A stretch of DNA of 64,000 nt from Planctomycetaceae bacterium (GTDB taxonomy: Bacteria > Planctomycetota > Planctomycetia > Planctomycetales > Planctomycetaceae), in NCBI GenBank assembly GCA_021732995.1, contig JAKFWA010000073.1, positions 50,105-114,104 on the forward strand, given 5' to 3'. Below, one piece after another: positions 38,476 through 48,478 of the stretch. Position 1 is the stretch's first letter, and every line of letters begins with the position of its first letter. A model generated the notes under the pieces. The model was not told where the DNA came from. It did not search any database and saw nothing but the letters and a program-made list of their open reading frames with translations. Made by a program: the position numbers and the translations under genes.

Positions 38476-38554
38476 GACACTCTGCCGACCGAGCATGAAG
38501 CGACTTAGCGGTCACTCATCTTTGAGCCTCCATCTGCGACCGTAGGGACAGCAC

Positions 38555-40429
38555 ATGCTTCAGTTCGGCAACTCGTCTGTGGCCGTCGCCAACACTTCCG
38601 ACGAAGCATTCCTGGCCGCGCTCAAGTGGCGTCCGTCGGACACTGCATTACTGAGCAAGCAAGATCAGCGGGCGGACCTGAAGACCATCGGCATGTGCTG
38701 GAAGAACTTGCTCGCCAAACAGGACGAGTCCACGCGACCGGCCCGGCTGCTGTCGCTCGACTGGTGCATTGCCGAAGGCCACTGGTCGTGTCCTGAAATC
38801 ATCGGCGTGCTGCGCGGTAAGTCGAAGAAAGCAGCTAAGGCGGACCTGCCTGAACGACTGCGCGGCTGGCTCAACGATGAACTGCTCACGGCTTCGCCCG
38901 CTGGATTGCTGGCCTGCTGCGAGATCCTCTTGTGCCACGCTCAAGCGCTGCCAGCCGAGACGATCGGTCAGGTTTGGCGAGTCGCTCTCTCGGGCGCGAT
39001 GCAGCACGCGACCGGCTGGCTGACGGAAGACGTCTCCAGCGCCGACCCCGAAGAGATGCCTCAAGACTCACCACTGGCCGGCATCATGGATGGTCTGCTG
39101 CCGTGGATCTGCGGCATCCTCTTTGATGATGTCAGCGGCGCGCCGAAGCTGGCGAAAGTCGGTAAGAAAGCTCTGCAACAACAACTGCTGCAAGGTACGG
39201 ATGACAACGGTGCGCCGATCGCTCAGGTGGTGCGTGACCTGTCGGGTTGGATCAGCGTGTGGAGCGATGCCATCGCCGCCGCCGCTATCCTCGGACACGA
39301 CCTCTGGAAAGATTCCGAAGAGCGCCGGTTCGCCGGTTGCTTGCAGGCTGCGCTGACCCTGCTGCGGCAGACGCAAAAATTCGCGGGATCGCGGTCCTCG
39401 GAAATCAAAGGCTCCGCTCTCCTGAAGCACGCCGCGAGTGTTGTCGAATTCGATCAGTCCGAACCGTGGTGGCAGAGCTTGATCGGCCATCCGCCGAAGT
39501 TGCCAGTTCCGAAGCCAGCCAAGTCTGGTGACAAATCCACCGACAAACCGGTTGAAGACACCGCGAAGAAGGTGCCGTTTCCCGGCTGGCAGTCGGACGA
39601 CGCTCAGATCGCCTGCCTGCGGTCCGACTGGCGCGAGGATGCGAGCCTCGCCACCGTGCTCTACGACGAACCAGTGATGTCGCTGGAACTGGTCGCCGAC
39701 GGGGTGCCGTTGTTGAGCGGTGCGTGGCAGGTGAACGTCATCAACGGTGGCGAGCCTGTGTCGGCAACGAAGGCGTGGGAATGCTGCTGCTGGTATTCCG
39801 ACGAAGATCTGGACTACGCCGAGTGGTCGCTGGACGTCGGCAACGGTCTGAAACTGGGCCGTCAGCTGCTACTGTCACGACGCAAACAATTCGCGATTCT
39901 GGCGGACCTCGTCTGTGAGGGTTCGCCGGATCGTATTGAACTCGAGACCAGCCTCACGCTGGCCGCAGACGTGACGGCTCAGCCTGCGGACGACTCTCGC
40001 GAGCTAGGCTTGCTGACTTCGGGCAAGTGCGCGATTCGAGCCTTCCCGTTGATTCTTCCTCAAGATCGAGGCTTAGGGGCGACAGGCCAGTTTCAGACGG
40101 ATGCCAACGACGTGCGCACATTGAAGCTGTCCTGCGTCTCGGCACATCGCGGCGTCTATTCGCCGATCGTGCTCGACTGGAGCCGCAAGCGGCGTCATGA
40201 CGACGTCGAATGGCGTACGCTGACGATTACTCAAGCCGGTGAAGTAGCCCCCGCAGCAGCTCGCGGCTTCCGCATCCGCGTCGGCAAGCATCAACTGATG
40301 CTCTACCGCAGCCTGCGTCCCAGTGGCCGCTACCGTTCGGTGCTGGGTCATCAGACCTGGCAGGAAACAGTGATCGCAAACGTCACCCGCACCGGCGACA
40401 TCGTGCCGATCCTGCTGGTTGATATGTAA
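38555..40429 (+). CDS. Uncharacterised 624-residue protein
   Basis: No family recognised with certainty. The N-terminal half is helical (LLACCEILLCHAQALPAETIGQ...). The C-terminal half is beta-rich: LRSDWREDASLATVLYDEP and RQLLLSRRKQFAILADLV loosely resemble the C-terminal beta-sandwich of heparinase II/III-type lyases, but no lyase catalytic motif was found, so that is only a weak hint. There is no signal peptide or transmembrane helix. ATG 38555 starts it. It is alone between lipA and the convergent DUF3999-like gene. Composition and length favour a real, lineage-specific gene. Confidence 0.75.
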   Translation: MLQFGNSSVAVANTSDEAFLAALKWRPSDTALLSKQDQRADLKTIGMCWKNLLAKQDESTRPARLLSLDWCIAEGHWSCPEIIGVLRGKSKKAAKADLPERLRGWLNDELLTASPAGLLACCEILLCHAQALPAETIGQVWRVALSGAMQHATGWLTEDVSSADPEEMPQDSPLAGIMDGLLPWICGILFDDVSGAPKLAKVGKKALQQQLLQGTDDNGAPIAQVVRDLSGWISVWSDAIAAAAILGHDLWKDSEERRFAGCLQAALTLLRQTQKFAGSRSSEIKGSALLKHAASVVEFDQSEPWWQSLIGHPPKLPVPKPAKSGDKSTDKPVEDTAKKVPFPGWQSDDAQIACLRSDWREDASLATVLYDEPVMSLELVADGVPLLSGAWQVNVINGGEPVSATKAWECCCWYSDEDLDYAEWSLDVGNGLKLGRQLLLSRRKQFAILADLVCEGSPDRIELETSLTLAADVTAQPADDSRELGLLTSGKCAIRAFPLILPQDRGLGATGQFQTDANDVRTLKLSCVSAHRGVYSPIVLDWSRKRRHDDVEWRTLTITQAGEVAPAAARGFRIRVGKHQLMLYRSLRPSGRYRSVLGHQTWQETVIANVTRTGDIVPILLVDM

Positions 40430-40476
40430 GCGCAGCTCCCACGACTCACGTCGCCCCCGATTACAGCAGCGCCTCA

Positions 40477-41877
40477 TTACTCGGGCTTGCCAGAGTTGCC
40501 CGCGGTTGGAATCTGGTCGATGCGCTGGCCAGCTCGGAACAGAGCCCATGCCAGCAGAACAACCAACAGAACAATCACACCACCGATGAGGAGTGGGTTG
40601 TTGAGGATGTCCCTCGGTTTCACGGGGGCCGCTTTGATTTCGGCTTCGACGGCGAAACCTGCCGTTGCTGCGATCGGCTCGACATTCTTGCTCAGCACCG
40701 TGCGAATCGCGGCGGTGTCATAGACCGGAGCGGGCACGATCTCCGTTGAGCCGTAGTTCAGCGCAAAGGTCTTTGCCGTCTCGGCCAGAAAGATGACTTC
40801 GTAGTCGTTGCCTGTGGCGTTCGCTCCGGTGATTGTCAGAGCGGGGTTGTCCTGGTTTTCAATGATGATCCGGTAGCTCTCACTGCGAGTTTCCGGGAAC
40901 TGCAGGGTTAGCCGTTCTTCCTTGATGTCACCAAATTCGACTCGATGGATCTGGCCGCCGCCGATGGTGCGCCAGCGATCGGACTTGCTGTTTGATTCGA
41001 GCACTTGCACGTTCGCGGCGCGGCTGAAGTTGCGGCTGGAAGTCCGCAACTGGAACTGGAACAGCGGTTCGCGAGCCGTCTTGAACTCAACAATCGTTTG
41101 CTTGTGCTCGGCGTCTTCAGAAGCGCTGAATCCACTGATCGGCCAGTCGGCCGTCGCGTCTTCACGCACGCTTTCGCGAACCACATCGCCCCAGAATTCG
41201 ATGCGATCAATCCGGAACGGACGCCGCTCGATCGTTGTTCGCTCTGAGCGCAAAGTCTCATCTTTACCCTTTAACTCTCGTGAGACGTCCAGCAACGGAG
41301 ACTCGCGATCGGACTTCAAGGCTGCAATCACAAACCGAAACTCGCGGCACGCATTCTTCGGCAGGACGATGCTGGTGCGTCGCACGTCCATGTAGTCCGA
41401 GTAATCGTAGATCCTCGCCGCGGTCACCAGTTCCTGCTCGGCCTTGCCCGGTTCGGTGCCGAAGACCGTGACGTTCTGCTCGAAGTTCTTCAGCGGGGTG
41501 ATGAACCGCACGCCGTTCGGCTGCGGGTCCTTGCTGTCCAGCTTCACGCGGACGTCGAAGCCGCCGTCGGTCAGAGGTTTCATGTCCGGCTCGCCGTCGG
41601 ACGTCGTCCAAGGCCGTTGCTCGACTCGCGTCTGCAGCACGGATCGCTTACGCAGCAGGAAGGGCACCGCGCGTCCATCCGCTTCTACGACACGCAGGTC
41701 CGCATAGTTGAAAGCAGTGTGCGCGTAGATGTCCGAATCCAGCCGCACGGCGACGAGTGCGTCTTTGCCCGGATCTGCAAACTGAAGTGACTTAGACCAG
41801 CGCAGCCGAGGCGCATCATCCGCGGTTGCAGGCGTTATCAATGCCAGAGCGGTCAGCAGCAACAAAACAATCTTCAT
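40477..41877 (-). CDS. DUF3999-like membrane protein
   Basis: A 466-residue protein with a signal peptide (IVLLLLTALALITPATA) and one C-terminal transmembrane helix (LLIGGVIVLLVVLLAWALF), most of it facing the periplasm as beta-sandwich domains (VRFITPLKNFEQNVTVFG, FRIDRIEFWGDVV, ENQDNPALTITG). The layout matches the uncharacterised DUF3999 family. I start at ATG 41877 behind AAGGA, which opens the signal peptide; the frame continues 33 codons upstream. Role unknown. Confidence 0.75.
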   Translation of the reverse strand: MKIVLLLLTALALITPATADDAPRLRWSKSLQFADPGKDALVAVRLDSDIYAHTAFNYADLRVVEADGRAVPFLLRKRSVLQTRVEQRPWTTSDGEPDMKPLTDGGFDVRVKLDSKDPQPNGVRFITPLKNFEQNVTVFGTEPGKAEQELVTAARIYDYSDYMDVRRTSIVLPKNACREFRFVIAALKSDRESPLLDVSRELKGKDETLRSERTTIERRPFRIDRIEFWGDVVRESVREDATADWPISGFSASEDAEHKQTIVEFKTAREPLFQFQLRTSSRNFSRAANVQVLESNSKSDRWRTIGGGQIHRVEFGDIKEERLTLQFPETRSESYRIIIENQDNPALTITGANATGNDYEVIFLAETAKTFALNYGSTEIVPAPVYDTAAIRTVLSKNVEPIAATAGFAVEAEIKAAPVKPRDILNNPLLIGGVIVLLVVLLAWALFRAGQRIDQIPTAGNSGKPE

Positions 41878-42050
41878 GACAGCAGTCCTTCCAGAGCCGC
41901 TTTCAAGGCGGAATTCTGCTGTCTGTATAACGCGGCGAAATTCCCTCGTGCGAGTGCTGAGGACTGCAGAGCACATGAAACGCCCGGAAACACAGACGAA
42001 ATCGTTCTGATCTGCCTGTTCGATTCTTATCGGTGTTTAATCCGTGGCTG

Positions 42051-43343
42051 CTATTCACTCTGAGCAGTCAGCACCGACTCGATCGCATCACAGGCCCGCA
42101 AGCCAATCGCAGACCAGTCGTATTTAGCCCGTGCAAGCTGTCGGCCGCGCTCGGCGAATTCCGTTGCCAAAGCCGGTGCAGCGAGAGCGTCCAGCACAGC
42201 CGTCGCGAATTGGTCGCGGTCGGCGATCCAGAGATGCTCGCCGTGCGTGGCATCAATGCCTTCGCATCCGACAGGAGTGCTCACAACCGGCAGACCGGCG
42301 GCAAACGCTTCCAGTATCTTCAGCCGTGTGCCGCCACCCGAATCGAGGGCCACGGTCAGCAAGGTTGCTTCGGCCAGAAAGACCCCCACATCGGGTACGT
42401 TCGCATGCACCTCAACACCGGGCAGACTCGCGAGTGCACTTACCTCGGGGCCGGGGTTACGTCCCACCAGCTTCAGGACAGCGTTCGGGTGCTGCTGCCG
42501 AATCTGCGGGATCACTTCGCGAGCCAGGAACTCAGCAGCCTTTGCATTTGGCTGCCAGGACAACGCTCCCAGATACAGCAACACGGGTCGCTGATGATCG
42601 CGTCCCACAGGCAGGTGAGCATAGGCGCCGCAATCAACTCCGTTGGGAACCAGATGCACGTTGTTGTTACCGAGTTGTCCGAATTCGGACTGCTCTTCAC
42701 TCGACACCGCCATCAGCGCGGACGACTCCTGAGCGATCTGACGTTCCATATCCGCCAGCAACTGAGCTTCCCGCGCCAGATACCAGTTGGCTGGCCAGCG
42801 GCGTTCATCGGCCACTCGGCGCGCCAGCTTGGAATACACGTTGTGCAGATCGGTAATCAGCTTGGCTTGCGGAAACAGCGAACGGAACGCAAAGGGATCG
42901 ACGTGATCCAGGTAAACAACGTCCGGCTGGTCGTAGCGCATCTCGTCGCGAATCATTTCACGCATCGCTGGGCGGTTGTGACGATGGAACATCACGTAGG
43001 GCTGCTGATGCAAAGCCGCTTTCACGACGCGACCCAGCTCAGAGAACTTGTCGCGCGGCCCCGTCACTGCCGGACGCACCTGAATGCCGTGTGCTCTAAG
43101 GACCGCGACGCCTTGTTCATGAGAATGCTCCACACCTGCGATCAGCCGCACGTCAAACTTTCGCGCCAGCGCCTTCATCAGATGGAACGTGCGCAGATGC
43201 CCGCCTGTATTCAGTGGCCAGGGCAGTTCGCTGGTGATGGCCAGAATCCGTGCGCGACGCTTCGGCGGATCTGAACCTCGAACATTCAGGTCCAAAGTCG
43301 AAGGCGTCTCAAACGAGGAGTCGTCAGTGGGGGAGAGTTTCAT
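42051..43343 (-). CDS. Glycosyltransferase, GT4-like (operon end)
   Basis: A 430-residue GT-B-fold glycosyltransferase. Seen: N-domain TSELPWPLNTGGHLRTFHLMKALA and, in the C-domain, donor-binding LGALSWQPNAKAAEF and KILEAFAAGLPVVSTPVGCEGI, typical of family 4 transferases in exopolysaccharide synthesis. It is the last of five leftward genes, starting 26 bp after the previous stop. Sugar donor and acceptor unknown. Confidence 0.88.
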   Translation of the reverse strand: MKLSPTDDSSFETPSTLDLNVRGSDPPKRRARILAITSELPWPLNTGGHLRTFHLMKALARKFDVRLIAGVEHSHEQGVAVLRAHGIQVRPAVTGPRDKFSELGRVVKAALHQQPYVMFHRHNRPAMREMIRDEMRYDQPDVVYLDHVDPFAFRSLFPQAKLITDLHNVYSKLARRVADERRWPANWYLAREAQLLADMERQIAQESSALMAVSSEEQSEFGQLGNNNVHLVPNGVDCGAYAHLPVGRDHQRPVLLYLGALSWQPNAKAAEFLAREVIPQIRQQHPNAVLKLVGRNPGPEVSALASLPGVEVHANVPDVGVFLAEATLLTVALDSGGGTRLKILEAFAAGLPVVSTPVGCEGIDATHGEHLWIADRDQFATAVLDALAAPALATEFAERGRQLARAKYDWSAIGLRACDAIESVLTAQSE

Positions 43344-43369
43344 GAATCAGTATTCGGGGGTTGAAGGGT

Positions 43370-44566
43370 TCAATCCGATATGAGTTGAGCATGAGCGGGC
43401 GCGTGCTTGATCCGTTTTGCAGGGGCGAGCCCCAGCAGGTCGTCGTAGACCTGCGTGTATTGATCGAGCATGCGATCCAGAGAGAACAATTGCCTCGCGC
43501 GAGCCGCACCGGCTTGCCCCATGATGCGTCGTTGCCACGCATCGTCGTGCAGAAACCGGATGTGCTGTCCCAGCGACTCGTCATCCTGAGCTTTCGCCAG
43601 CAATCCGGTTTCACCATTGATGACGACTTCAGCCGTGCCGCCTACGTTGGTGGACACGACCGGGAGGCCAGTCGTCATCGCTTCAATCAGCGTCAGCGGA
43701 ATGCCCTCGCTGATGCTCGACAACAGGAATACATCAGCCGCCGCCATGAGACGGGGCACATCGCGGCGAGCTCCTAAGAACAGCACGTGCGACGTCAGGT
43801 CGTGGTCTTGCACGAACTGCTCGAGTGCGGGGCGAGTTTCACCTTCGCCCGCCAGCACCAATCGCGCTCGCACGCCTTGCTGCTTCAGCCGCGCAATCGC
43901 TCGCAAGGCTGTCTGATGATCCTTAAGTGGGTTCAGTCGCGCGACCTGCAGCACAACGAACTCGTCTTCGGTCAGTCCCATTTCCTGACGAACCTCGCCG
44001 CGCCAGGCGGCGTTGTTGTGAGCTTGCCGGAATGCCTTCAGATCGATGCCGTTGTAGATCAGCTCGACGCGTTTGGCCGGCAGACCTTCATTCTGAATCA
44101 GAGCATCGCAGACCGATTGCCCAACGCCGATCAGGCGGTCATCGCTCCGCAACAATGAACGATTGAAGACGACGCGTTTGGTGCTGCGGTGATCGGGATA
44201 GTGTCGCCCGTGCTCGGTGAACACGATTGGCGGACGACGATAGGAAAGTCTCGACAACAGTGATTGGAAGAACGGTGTGTATTGATGAGGGTGTACGATC
44301 GCCGCGCGATTCTGCTTCAGAAAGGTTCCCAGTCGCAGACCGCAACGCCAGTCGATACCCGGCTCGCGACCAATCACTTCCACCGTGAAGCCGTCCTGTC
44401 GTAGCTGTTCTCCAAGGCTCCCGAGTTCGTCGAGGCACGCAAACACGAAGTGATAGCGGTCGCTCAACCGCCGCGCAATTTGCGCAGCAAGTACCTCAGC
44501 ACCGCCAATTCCAAGGCTGTGCAGGACCTGACAGATGATCGGTTTAGAGTTGAACGAGGAAGACAT
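43370..44566 (-). CDS. Glycosyltransferase, GT4-like
   Basis: A 398-residue GT4-type transferase with LGIGGAEVLAAQIARRL near the start, a conserved FTEHGRHYPDH, and the donor-site segment EGIPLTLIEAMTTGLPVVSTNVGG. Its ATG overlaps the previous gene's TGA by one base (TGATG), implying coupled translation with the amidotransferase gene. Sugar unknown. Confidence 0.88.
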   Translation of the reverse strand: MSSSFNSKPIICQVLHSLGIGGAEVLAAQIARRLSDRYHFVFACLDELGSLGEQLRQDGFTVEVIGREPGIDWRCGLRLGTFLKQNRAAIVHPHQYTPFFQSLLSRLSYRRPPIVFTEHGRHYPDHRSTKRVVFNRSLLRSDDRLIGVGQSVCDALIQNEGLPAKRVELIYNGIDLKAFRQAHNNAAWRGEVRQEMGLTEDEFVVLQVARLNPLKDHQTALRAIARLKQQGVRARLVLAGEGETRPALEQFVQDHDLTSHVLFLGARRDVPRLMAAADVFLLSSISEGIPLTLIEAMTTGLPVVSTNVGGTAEVVINGETGLLAKAQDDESLGQHIRFLHDDAWQRRIMGQAGAARARQLFSLDRMLDQYTQVYDDLLGLAPAKRIKHAPAHAQLISD

Positions 44567-46521
44567 CAGTGCGATCGGTTCGAGGAGTAGGAAGCCACAG
44601 GCTCAGGCGCGGGTTGAGTGCTCGGCGTGCTGTCCCGCAGGTAACGATCCGCCCACGTGGCCAGAGACAACAGTGACCACAACGTCGATCCGTGACGGCC
44701 GATTCCCTGCCGGTGTTCGGTGAGCAACGAACTGGCGACGCGTTGATCGATCAGGCCACCGATGGCTGAGTTTCCATTGAGGACCAACTCTTGAAACATG
44801 GACTGCAGAGGACCGCGCAGCCATTGGTCGAGTGGGATCTCAAAGCCCTGCTTGGGTCGATCGATGATGGAACTCGGAACCAGCCTGCGAGCGACCTCAC
44901 GCAGCAGCCACTTCGTTTCGTGCTGGTGGATCTTCCAGCGCGAAGGCACTCGGGCGCAGAGTTCCAGAAACTCGTGATCGAGTAACGGCGGACGGACCTC
45001 AAGGCCGTTGGCCATACTGGCTCGATCGACTTTGACGAGATAGTCGTCCGGCAGCAGCGTGGCCATGTCGGCCTGAATCATGCCGGCGAGTGCGTCACCG
45101 GGCGGCGCGTTGCGATAAGCGGCTACGGCAAGATGTCCGGCATCATGATCGCGTAACGAATGCACGAGGTCCGCCGACAATAATTGATGGCGCTTCGGCA
45201 AGCGGCATAGCGACAACGTGTTGGCGTAAGCCGCGTCGGGCGTCAGCGAGAGATTGGTCAGGAACGTTTTCAGCCTCAGATGCCGCGGCAACCAGTCCGC
45301 CTTGGGCCAGAGTCGAGCCAGATTCGAGAGCACGAATCGCCGCAACCACGGCGGCAAGTGCTCGCGAATTGACGCTTCGCGCAGGTCATGTGCGTAGCGC
45401 GAGTATCCGCCCAGCGCTTCATCGCCACCGTCTCCTGACAGCACCACTTTCACATGCTTCGCCGCCAATTGCGAAACCAGGAACGTCGGAATGGCGGACG
45501 AGTCCGCGAAGGGTTCGTCGTAGAACTGAGCCAACTGTGGCAGCAGGGAAGCAGCATCCGGTGAAATGACTTCTTCAATGTGCGTCGTCCCGAAGTGGCG
45601 AGCGACATCACGAGCAAACGGCAGTTCGTTGAACCGCGCTTCCTTAAAACCGATCGAGAAGGTTTGCAGTGGCACAGATGCAGCTTCGAAGGCCAGGCCG
45701 GTGACCACGCTGGAGTCGATGCCGCCGCTCAGGAACGCACCCACCGGGACGTCGGCCACCATGTGCAGCCGCACCGATTCCCGCAGCTTGTCGAGGATCG
45801 CAGCTTGCCAGTCAGCGACCGAGAAAGACTCGTCAGGCTGAAACTCCAGTTGCCAGTACTTGCGCTGCTGCACGGTCCAGGAAGCGACATCGACCGTCAG
45901 CACATGCCCCGGCAATAATTTATCGATGCCGCGAAAGATGGATCGCGAGCCAGGCACCATGCCGAAGTTGAGATACTCATCCAGCGCGAGCGGATCGAGT
46001 TCGCGTGTCGCGCCGGGGTAGGCCAGAACGGTCTTGAGTTCCGAACCGAACAGCAGCTTTTCGCCATCGCGGCGGATGTAGAGCGGCTTGATGCCCACCC
46101 GGTCGCGAGCGATCAACATCCGCCGCTGCCGACCATCCCAAATGGCAAACGCAAACATGCCGCGCAGATGCTGCACGCAGTCGTCACCGAACTGCTCGTA
46201 AGCATGCACGATGACTTCAGTATCAGAATGCGTCCTGAATTGATGGCCCGCAGCTTCAAGATCACGCCGCAGTTGCTGGTAGTTGTAGATCTCACCGTTG
46301 AAGACGATCTGGATTGAGCCGTCTTCATTCCCAAGCGGTTGCCTGCCGCCTTCCAGATCGATGATCGACAGCCGCCTGTGTGCCAACCCAACACCGGGCT
46401 CGATGAAGAACCCTGCGCCATCCGGACCTCGATGCGCGATGGCCGCCGCCATCTGCCGCAGAATGTCCGCGTCGATGGGGCGTTGCGAGTCGCGATAGAG
46501 GATGCCGGTGATGCCGCACAT
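44566..46521 (-). CDS. asnB: Asparagine synthetase-like glutamine amidotransferase of glycan operon
   Basis: A 651-residue class II amidotransferase. The catalytic Cys2 (MCGITG) releases ammonia from glutamine, FNGEIYNY and RGPDG complete the glutaminase site, and the PP-loop SGGIDSS (265-271) forms the AMP-ester synthetase site. Such enzymes in polysaccharide operons probably amidate a sugar or amino-acid substituent rather than free aspartate; free-asparagine synthesis cannot be excluded. The stop overlaps the next GT4 gene, and 30 bp separate it from the acetyltransferase gene. Confidence 0.9.
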   Translation of the reverse strand: MCGITGILYRDSQRPIDADILRQMAAAIAHRGPDGAGFFIEPGVGLAHRRLSIIDLEGGRQPLGNEDGSIQIVFNGEIYNYQQLRRDLEAAGHQFRTHSDTEVIVHAYEQFGDDCVQHLRGMFAFAIWDGRQRRMLIARDRVGIKPLYIRRDGEKLLFGSELKTVLAYPGATRELDPLALDEYLNFGMVPGSRSIFRGIDKLLPGHVLTVDVASWTVQQRKYWQLEFQPDESFSVADWQAAILDKLRESVRLHMVADVPVGAFLSGGIDSSVVTGLAFEAASVPLQTFSIGFKEARFNELPFARDVARHFGTTHIEEVISPDAASLLPQLAQFYDEPFADSSAIPTFLVSQLAAKHVKVVLSGDGGDEALGGYSRYAHDLREASIREHLPPWLRRFVLSNLARLWPKADWLPRHLRLKTFLTNLSLTPDAAYANTLSLCRLPKRHQLLSADLVHSLRDHDAGHLAVAAYRNAPPGDALAGMIQADMATLLPDDYLVKVDRASMANGLEVRPPLLDHEFLELCARVPSRWKIHQHETKWLLREVARRLVPSSIIDRPKQGFEIPLDQWLRGPLQSMFQELVLNGNSAIGGLIDQRVASSLLTEHRQGIGRHGSTLWSLLSLATWADRYLRDSTPSTQPAPEPVASYSSNRSH

Positions 46522-46551
46522 GAAGAGGTTTCTCAGGTGAAGTTCGATGAA

Positions 46552-47211
46552 TCAGGAGACGTGTTCGATCTCGGCCAGCAGTTGCTCGGCGGCCTGCACT
46601 CGGTCGGTCACGCTCTCTGCGTCGTGCGGCTGATTGCGGAACCGAATGACTCGGGCTGGTACTCCAACCGCGATCGCGTAGTCCGGGATGGGCTTCGTCA
46701 CGACCGCTCCCGCGCCGATCACGCAATGCCGACCCACATTAGCCGCGACGGTTGCCCGCTCGCCGATCCACGAGTCTCGTCCGATCGTCACCGCCTGATA
46801 CCGTCCCGGTTGTTCGCGAATCGGCACATCCAGCCGATCGATACCGTGCTGATGACTGCCGTTCATGATCGAGACGTTGGACGCTATCAGAACATCGTCT
46901 TCAATCTCGACATCGCCCAGCGAACAGAATGCTCCGATGTAGACGTCCTTGCCGATGCGCGCGGCGTGATGCGAAATCGTGGTGCCGAAGGTGATGCAGG
47001 CTCCCTGGCCGCAATGTGTCAGCGTGAGTTGGTAGAACGCTCGGCGCAGATAGATGCCTGTCAGGCCCGGCAGCAGGCTGAAGCCTTGCGACCAGCCTGC
47101 GAATCCTTGATGCGGTCCCAGCAGCCGGATTCCCACACGACAACACGCGACCGCCGGAAGCACCGTCAGCTTCGCGATCAGATCGACGAGTTGTTTGAGG
47201 AATCTTTTCAT
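46552..47211 (-). CDS. Hexapeptide-repeat acetyltransferase (WcaF-like)
   Basis: A 219-residue left-handed beta-helix acyltransferase. Hexapeptide repeats are clear (ITFGTTISHHAARIGKDVYIG, DVEIEDDVLIASNVSI, WIGERATVAANVGRHCVIGAG) with VVTKPIPDYAIAVGVPARVI at the C-terminus, typical of O-acetyltransferases of sugar residues. I start at ATG 47211, 31 bp after the previous stop; an earlier in-frame start would run into the upstream gene. It probably acetylates a sugar of the polysaccharide. Confidence 0.85.
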   Translation of the reverse strand: MKRFLKQLVDLIAKLTVLPAVACCRVGIRLLGPHQGFAGWSQGFSLLPGLTGIYLRRAFYQLTLTHCGQGACITFGTTISHHAARIGKDVYIGAFCSLGDVEIEDDVLIASNVSIMNGSHQHGIDRLDVPIREQPGRYQAVTIGRDSWIGERATVAANVGRHCVIGAGAVVTKPIPDYAIAVGVPARVIRFRNQPHDAESVTDRVQAAEQLLAEIEHVS

Positions 47212-47242
47212 GCGGCTTTGCGAGGCCTGAGTTCCAGAGTGA

Positions 47243-48478
47243 CTAACAGGAGACAGCATCGGCAGGCAGAGCTTGAGGCGCAGTCGGTACAGCAAGTTTG
47301 GCTTCAAACAAGTGTGCGGCCTGATAACTGAGCGCATCCCAGTCGAAGTGCTCGACGACCCAGTGCCGAGCCGCTTGCCCCATGTCATCGAGTCGCGCGG
47401 GGTTGCTGAGCATCTCGATCAGTCGAGCAGCCAGTTGCGTTGGCTCTTCGCACGGCACGACGAAACCGGTTTCGCCGGGTCGCAGGGTTTCTGCGGTGCC
47501 TCCGCTGGCCCCGGCGATGACGGGGGTACCGCAGGCCTGAGCTTCCAGCAGCACCATGCCGAAGCCTTCGATGTCTGTTCCGATCTGCCGATTGGCCAGC
47601 ACGAAGATGTCCGCCTGCTGGTAGCTTTGCCGCAGCACTTCGTCGCTGACCTTGCCCATGAAGAGCACGTGGTCCTGCTGACCTTCAGCGATGGTCAGGG
47701 CTTTCAAGGGTTCGCGTTCTTCGCCATCACCAATGATCGCGTACAGCACATCTGGAATGGCTTCACGCACCAGTGACAAGGCGCGAATGACCATATCCTG
47801 GCCTTTGCGTTTCTGCAGACGCCCAGCAGTCACAATGACCGGGCGACCGCCCCAGCCCAGTTGATCGCGAATGACGCGACTCGAAGTTGCTGGAGTGAAA
47901 TAATTCGTATCGCAACCGGGGTGCAGCAACTGCACGCGTTCGGCCGGCACGCCCCACTGTTCCTGAACGATCCGCGCGCTGTTGCGACTGTTCGCAATCA
48001 CGCGATCGACATTCGCGAGTACTTGCTTCGTCATCCATTTCAACTGGCGACTGGAAAGCACTCCATCAGCAGCACCCGATGAGGCCGCGTTGGCGTCTTC
48101 GCCGTGCACGTAGCAGTCGTACGGAATGCCGTAGAGTTTCTTCAGGCCGAGCGCAATCCAACCCTCGGGAACGCAGCGTCCGCAGTGAATTCGCTCGATC
48201 TTGCGAGTCCGCACCAGATCGTGAACGGCTCGAAACGCCCGCCAATAGCCTGAAGCACTCGACCACGATGCCATGCCCCAGTCGGCGAGTGTCAGCGGCA
48301 GACGGGAGACATCCAGATCGTGAGTGCGATCCAGTGCTTCCGCCGCCGAGTCCGGTCCGGCGGCAATCGCGAACTGCTCGCGCGGCATGCGGCGATAGAT
48401 TTCCCAGAACCAGCGGCCACTGCCACCCGTTTTCGGCGGAAAGATCTCGGAAAGTAGCAGCGTCCTCGGTCCCGGCAT
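47243..48478 (-). CDS. Glycosyltransferase, GT4-like (operon start)
   Basis: A 411-residue GT4 transferase with SEIFPPKTGGSGRWFWEI at the N-terminus and the C-domain motifs VTAGRLQKRKGQDMVIRAL and GFGMVLLEAQACGTPVIAG, where the first Glu of E-x7-E is replaced by Gly/Phe-flanked residues around IEGFGMVLLEA (Glu-x7-Glu kept). It opens the five-gene leftward polysaccharide operon. The divergent kinase gene at 48816 shares the upstream region. Confidence 0.88.
   Translation of the reverse strand: MPGPRTLLLSEIFPPKTGGSGRWFWEIYRRMPREQFAIAAGPDSAAEALDRTHDLDVSRLPLTLADWGMASWSSASGYWRAFRAVHDLVRTRKIERIHCGRCVPEGWIALGLKKLYGIPYDCYVHGEDANAASSGAADGVLSSRQLKWMTKQVLANVDRVIANSRNSARIVQEQWGVPAERVQLLHPGCDTNYFTPATSSRVIRDQLGWGGRPVIVTAGRLQKRKGQDMVIRALSLVREAIPDVLYAIIGDGEEREPLKALTIAEGQQDHVLFMGKVSDEVLRQSYQQADIFVLANRQIGTDIEGFGMVLLEAQACGTPVIAGASGGTAETLRPGETGFVVPCEEPTQLAARLIEMLSNPARLDDMGQAARHWVVEHFDWDALSYQAAHLFEAKLAVPTAPQALPADAVSC

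Noticed and set aside
42033..43274. Rightward open frame of 413 codons inside a glycosyltransferase gene
   Set aside because: Antisense to a GT4 gene with clear motifs; translation is rich in His, Gln and Arg with no motif.
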